Shown piece after piece: positions 60,271 to 64,000 of a stretch of DNA of 64,000 bases. Under the pieces are notes generated by a model. The model saw only the letters and a list, made by a program, of their open reading frames with translations, was not told the DNA's origin and did no database searches. The stretch is from Ponticoccus litoralis (GTDB lineage Bacteria; Pseudomonadota; Alphaproteobacteria; Rhodobacterales; Rhodobacteraceae): assembly GCF_039769985.1 (NCBI RefSeq), contig NZ_JBDNCH010000002.1, forward strand, positions 62,001 through 126,000, in the 5' to 3' direction. Each line of letters opens with the position of its first letter. The stretch's first letter is position 1. Position numbers and translations under genes: made by a program.

Positions 60271-60322
60271 CTTTGCCCCGCTTCTTCTTATAGCTCGGCG
60301 CGCAGTATAAGAGAGGCCGGCT

Positions 60323-61575
60323 ATGACCTACCATCCCAAATCGGACTTCATGCGCATCATGATGGAGCGCGGCTACCTCGCCGATTGCACCGATTATCAG
60401 GCGCTGGACGAGGCCCTGTCGACGGGGGTGGTGACCGCCTACATCGGCTATGACGCCACCGCGCAGTCGCTGCATGTCGGCCACCTGCTGAACATCATGA
60501 TGCTGCGCTGGCTGCAGAAGACCGGGCACCGGCCGATCACCCTGATGGGCGGCGGCACGACCAAGGTCGGCGACCCGTCGTTCCGCTCGGACGAGCGCCC
60601 GCTGCTCGGCCCCGAGCAGATCGACGCGAATATCGCCGGGATGAAGCAGGTCTTTGCCAAATACCTCACCTACGGCGACGCGCCCTCGGCGGCCCTGATG
60701 CTGAACAATGCCGAGTGGCTGGACGGGTTGAACTACCTCGACTTCCTGCGCGACATCGGGCGGCATTTCTCGGTCAACCGGATGCTGTCCTTCGAATCCG
60801 TGAAGTCGCGGCTGGACCGCGAGCAGTCTCTGTCCTTCCTCGAATTCAACTACATGATCCTGCAAGCCTATGATTTCCTTGAGCTGAACCGCCGGTATGA
60901 CTGTGTTCTGCAGATGGGCGGCAGCGACCAGTGGGGCAATATCGTCAACGGCATCGACCTGACGCGCCGGGTGCTGGATCACGAGATCTACGGGCTGACC
61001 TCGCCGCTTCTGACCACCTCGGACGGGCGCAAGATGGGCAAGTCGCAGGGCGGCGCCATGTGGCTGAACGCCGACATGCTCAGCCCCTACGAGTTCTGGC
61101 AGTTCTGGCGCAACACCACCGACGCGGACGTGGGCCGCTTCCTGAAGCTGTATACCGAGCTTCCGATCGAGGAATGCGACCGTCTGGGCGCGCTGGAAGG
61201 CTCGGAGATCAACGGCGCCAAGATCATCCTGGCCAACGAGGTCACGACCCTGTGCCACGGCGCAGAGGCGGCGGCAGCGGCAGAGGCGACCGCCCGCGAG
61301 GTCTTCGAGAAGGGCGGCGTGGGCGACGACCTTCCGACGCTGGAACTGACGGCGGCGGATCTGGCAGAAGGCATCTCCATCGTGCAGGTGCTGGTGCGCT
61401 CGGGCCTTGCGAAATCCGGCAAGGAGGCCAAGCGCCTGATCGCCGAGAACGGGGCACGCATGGACGACGCCCCCCTGACCGACGCCGGGCTGGTGCTGGA
61501 TGCGGGCGCCCGGCGGCGCCGATCAAGCTGAGCGCGGGCAAGAAGCGCCACGCGCTGGTGAAGCTAGCCGGGTAA
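60323..61575 (+). CDS. tyrS: Tyrosine-tRNA ligase, 3' frameshift
   Basis: Charges tRNA-Tyr. Class I motifs: the HIGH-type SLHVGHLLNIMMLRWL and the KMSKS-type DGRKMGKSQGGA; tyrosine-binding NYMILQAYDFLELNRRYDCV and GGSDQWGNI. The C-terminal S4 RNA-binding domain (SGLAKSGKEAKRLIAENGAR) is broken near 61511: one base is missing in GGCGCCCGG, giving an early stop at 61531. Restored, it ends APIKLSAGKKRHALVKLAG at 61575, 417 residues in total, the normal length. Surely functional in the organism. Confidence 0.95.
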
Positions 61576-61628
61576 GGCCTTGGGCCGCGCGACAGGTCGC
61601 GCGGTCCATTCCATGCCGGGCGGCGGCC

Positions 61629-61778
61629 TTACAGCAGCGCCTGTATCGCCACCAGAACGGCAAAGGGCACAGACAGCGCCGGGGCCAGCAGCAGCGCGGC
61701 AGCGCCGGTCGGGCGCGGCGGGTCCAGTGCCCGGGCCACGGCAGGGGGTCTTGCGGGGGTTCGGATCAGGGTTTTCAT
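61629..61778 (-). CDS. Small hydrophobic hypothetical protein
   Basis: A 49-residue frame MKTLIRTPARPPAVARALDP ending SVPFAVLVAIQALL. The C-terminal third is one hydrophobic helix. An AT-rich region lies just upstream of the ATG (61779-61815), which fits a promoter in this GC-rich genome. There is no obvious ribosome-binding site. Weakly supported. Confidence 0.4.
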   Translation of the reverse strand: MKTLIRTPARPPAVARALDPPRPTGAAALLLAPALSVPFAVLVAIQALL

Positions 61779-62024
61779 GCCGCCATTAAACGAATCGAAA
61801 CTTTCTATTCCGTTAATGGCTGCCGATGAACGACTCGCTGCCCATTCCCCTGCCGCAAGCCACCGCCTTCGGCGCCGCCAATCCGGACAAGACCACGGTC
61901 TTCGAAGCCCGGCACAGGGACCTGCGGTGCCGGGCCAGTCCCCGGCTCAACGCCGCTGACCGGCCCGCACCGCCCCTGCAAGCGGGATCGCGACGACAGG
62001 GCCAGACGCCCCGGAACGCCCCGC

Positions 62025-62987
62025 CTATTCGCCCAGCATCCACGTCCCGTCCGGCCAGAAGGCGTGGAAGGCAAAGGCAAAAAGCACGTCATGCGGCACG
62101 TCGCGCCCCTTTCCGTCGCGCACCCGGACAGAGCCGACGTCCCGCCCCGCCGCGATCGTTCCCGCATCCAGGGCAGAGGCCTGACCGGGCACCCACGACA
62201 GCGCTAGCCCGGCCTCGCGCAGCACCCCCGCCTTTGCCAGCCGGGTCATCGGCCAGGCGCGGTCGCCGACCCGCACGACACGCACCAGCGGCGGCACGCC
62301 ATTGGGCGGCATCTCTCCGGAATACAGAAAGGGCCGCTTCGACGAATCGTAACCGGCGTAGGGGTTGCGGCCATAGGGGCGGTTCCACGGCGGTTCGGCC
62401 ATCACCAGCCCCTGCGGGTGCCGGGCCGCGAAGGCCTCCCAGCTTTCCATCCAGCTTGGCAGCAACTCCAGCCCCTCGCCCGTCATCTGCCCGACGATCC
62501 CGGTGCCCACCGCCTGCTGCCACCAGCTTTGCGTCTCGCGGTCGTACATGATCATGTCCGAGTTGCGCAGCTTGCCCGAGACACCGAAGCTCAGCACCCG
62601 CCCGCCGACCCGCCTGTCGAAGGTCAGGGCAGAGTTGCACAGCGGGCAGAAGGTCACGGCCACAGGAATCGGGCCGATCTGGTCGTTCACGATCTCGTGC
62701 CAGATCAGGTATCGGATCGGATAGGCACGCGGGCGCTGGCCCGCGATCTCGACCGCGATCACCGGCTCGCCCGGGGCAATGCGGCTTTCCGCCGGCACCT
62801 CGATGAATTGCGGATCGGACAGCGCGGGTATGCCGTCCCTTGGCGGCCCGCCCGAGATGATCTCGGCCCAGTTCTCCACCGTGGTCCGCTCGAAATCCGT
62901 CTCGGACCATTCGTCGCGCCAGAGGGACGGTTCGGCCCAGACCGCCCCGGCCAGCCACAGGCCTACAAACATCGTCACAAAGCGCAT
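62025..62987 (-). CDS. DUF3179 domain-containing exported protein
   Basis: A 320-residue protein with signal peptide MRFVTMFVGLWLAGAVWA. The DUF3179 region is clear: ARIAPGEPVIAVEIAG-like opening, RAYPIRYLIWHEIVNDQIG, VAVTFCPLCNSALTFDR with a CxxC pair, and SFGVSGKLRNSDMIMYDRET with QSWWQQAVG. Function is unknown. It lies downstream of the cyclophilin genes on the same strand but a strong terminator separates them. Frame intact. Confidence 0.88.
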   Translation of the reverse strand: MRFVTMFVGLWLAGAVWAEPSLWRDEWSETDFERTTVENWAEIISGGPPRDGIPALSDPQFIEVPAESRIAPGEPVIAVEIAGQRPRAYPIRYLIWHEIVNDQIGPIPVAVTFCPLCNSALTFDRRVGGRVLSFGVSGKLRNSDMIMYDRETQSWWQQAVGTGIVGQMTGEGLELLPSWMESWEAFAARHPQGLVMAEPPWNRPYGRNPYAGYDSSKRPFLYSGEMPPNGVPPLVRVVRVGDRAWPMTRLAKAGVLREAGLALSWVPGQASALDAGTIAAGRDVGSVRVRDGKGRDVPHDVLFAFAFHAFWPDGTWMLGE

Positions 62988-63040
62988 GCGAAGCTCCCCC
63001 TTGCCCGGACAGTCTGCCGCGCCGCGCCCGTTGCGGCCAC

Positions 63041-63071
63041 AAAAAAGACCGACGCCCGGGTGTCGGGGTCG
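63041..63071 (-). terminator. Intrinsic terminator of the cyclophilin pair
   Basis: On the minus strand the hairpin CCGAC-acccgggc-GTCGG, with flanking partial pairing, is followed by TCTTTTTT. It lies about 100 bases after the stop of the 63173 gene. Confidence 0.8.
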
Positions 63072-63172
63072 GCCTGAATGGGGCCCCACCTCCCGGGTCC
63101 GGGAGGAGGACAGGAGGAGGGCCGATCACCCTGCCCCGGCGCCAGCTGGGACCGCCGGATCGGCCCCGCCCG

Positions 63173-63739
63173 TCAGTCGGTGACGGTCACGCTGACCATG
63201 CGGTCGGGCTCGCCCATGACTTCGCCGTTGCGGCCCTCGCCCAGCTTGATCTGGTCCACCACATCCATGCCCTCGGTGACCCGTCCCACGACCGTGTACT
63301 GGCCGTTCAGGAAGGGACCGGGTTCGAACATGATGAAGAACTGCGAGTTGCCCGAGTTCGGGTTCTGCGACCGCGCCATGCCCACGACGCCCCGGTCGAA
63401 GGAGATGTCCGAGAACTCTGCCGGAAGGTCGGGCCGCTCGGAACCGCCCATGCCGGCGCGGCGCATGTCGAAGCCCTCGGCGCCCGACGCGCCATACTGC
63501 ACGTCGCCGGTCTGGGCCATGAAGCCCTCGATCACGCGGTGGAAGACCACACCGTCATAGGCCCCGTCCGAGGCCAGCGCGGTCAGCTGTTCGACGTGCT
63601 TGGGCGCCACGTCCTCGAGCAGGTCGATGCTCACGGTGCCCTTCTCGCCGCCTTCACCGGCGACGGTGATCTCCAGCCCCGCCGCCCCGGCCTGCCCGGC
63701 CAGCAGCGCAAGCGCGCCTGCGGTCAGAAGGTTACGCAT
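63173..63739 (-). CDS. Exported peptidyl-prolyl cis-trans isomerase (cyclophilin)
   Basis: Periplasmic cyclophilin that speeds proline isomerisation in folding proteins. The 188 residues begin with signal peptide MRNLLTAGALALLAGQAGAA. The active-site core YDGVVFHRVIEGFMAQTGD is followed by RSQNPNSGNSQFFIMF and LNGQYTVVGRVTEGMDVVD. It overlaps the 3' end of a second cyclophilin gene by 8 bases (ATGCGTAA), so the pair is translationally coupled. Frame intact. Confidence 0.95.
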   Translation of the reverse strand: MRNLLTAGALALLAGQAGAAGLEITVAGEGGEKGTVSIDLLEDVAPKHVEQLTALASDGAYDGVVFHRVIEGFMAQTGDVQYGASGAEGFDMRRAGMGGSERPDLPAEFSDISFDRGVVGMARSQNPNSGNSQFFIMFEPGPFLNGQYTVVGRVTEGMDVVDQIKLGEGRNGEVMGEPDRMVSVTVTD

Positions 63740-64000
63740 CGGCGGCCACCTTGACGCTGATCATCTTGTCGGGGCTCGCGGGCGGCTCTCCCCGGGTGAT
63801 CGCATCCACATGCTCCATGCCCGACACGACGCGGCCATAGACCGTGTACTGCCCGTTCAGGAAGTGGTTGTCCTTGAAGTTGATGAAGAACTGCGAATTC
63901 GCCGAATTCGGGTTCTGCGAGCGCGCGGCGCCCAGCGTGCCGCGATCGTGCGGCAGCTTGGAGAATTCCGCCGGCAGGTCCGGCAGCTCCGACCCGCCGG
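63732..64000 (-). CDS. Cytoplasmic-type cyclophilin, 5' truncated by window end
   Basis: About 89 C-terminal codons of a second peptidyl-prolyl isomerase: LPAEFSKLPHDRGTLGAARS, SQNPNSANSQFFINFKDNHF, LNGQYTVYGRVVSGMEHVDA, ending KVAADA with TAA at 63732-63734. It is closely related to the downstream copy, consistent with a tandem duplication of an exported and a cytoplasmic form. Whether this one has a signal peptide cannot be seen. Confidence 0.9.
   Translation of the reverse strand, partial: GGSELPDLPAEFSKLPHDRGTLGAARSQNPNSANSQFFINFKDNHFLNGQYTVYGRVVSGMEHVDAITRGEPPASPDKMISVKVAADA

Overview
This 64 kb window looks like a chromosomal segment of a high-GC alphaproteobacterium of the family Rhodobacteraceae (Roseobacter/Rhodobacter lineage). 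The evidence is: the block trpG-trpD-ung-trpC-moaC-moeA-lexA-comEC-gltX-gltA; a zwf-pgl-pgi cluster; a trgA-trgB-cysK tellurite-resistance locus like that described in Rhodobacter sphaeroides; alphaproteobacterial SOS boxes (GAAC-N7-GAAC); a holin/N-acetylmuramidase pair like the one that lyses cells for gene transfer agent (GTA) release in R. capsulatus; and several copies of a GGTCCCGAAATAC-type intergenic repeat that I recognise from this family.

Layout. 1-5 kb: end of an RND efflux permease, a TPR/glycosyltransferase-like protein, two tRNA-Val genes, an HU-like protein. 5-13 kb: a small exported protein, lon, an old yellow enzyme, an SOS-controlled radical SAM gene, a corrinoid protein and a DUF1638 protein. 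13-26 kb: a divergent polysaccharide deacetylase, then the trp/moa/lexA/comEC/gltX/gltA core. 26-32 kb: enoyl-CoA hydratase, ccmH and ccmF, an MFS exporter divergent from a MerR regulator. 32-36 kb: a lipase-like protein without its serine nucleophile, the holin/endolysin pair, a cupin, a PRC-barrel protein. 36-44 kb: pgi-pgl-zwf (glucose-6-phosphate metabolism), a radical SAM protein, nucleoside hydrolase, acetyltransferase, SelO. 44-55 kb: two EamA transporters, a TerB-like protein, a Fur-family regulator, alaX, a mechanosensitive channel, cysK, trgB, trgA, cfa. 55-64 kb: SH3 lipoprotein, photolyase, lipoprotein, moaA, anmK, tyrS, a DUF3179 protein and two tandem cyclophilins.

A major caution: about 19 conserved genes, including gltA, pgi, tyrS and moaC, are each interrupted by one to three single-base indels. 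In every case a single-base change restores a family-like protein and the expected length modulo 3. Because several of these are normally indispensable single-copy genes, the indels are most likely sequence errors (long-read type) rather than true pseudogenes. I annotate the reconstructed span of each gene and state where the frame breaks.

Regulatory structure visible in the sequence includes LexA boxes before lexA and before the PA0069-type radical SAM gene (the latter apparently leaderless), a MerR-type dyad, a LacI-like palindrome before zwf, a weak CtrA-like box between comEC and gltX, intrinsic terminators, a pair of related double-palindrome elements, and a 117-bp tandem repeat between lexA and comEC. 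I see no CRISPR array, insertion sequence, prophage or defence island; the more unusual material lies in regulation and in a few poorly characterised genes.
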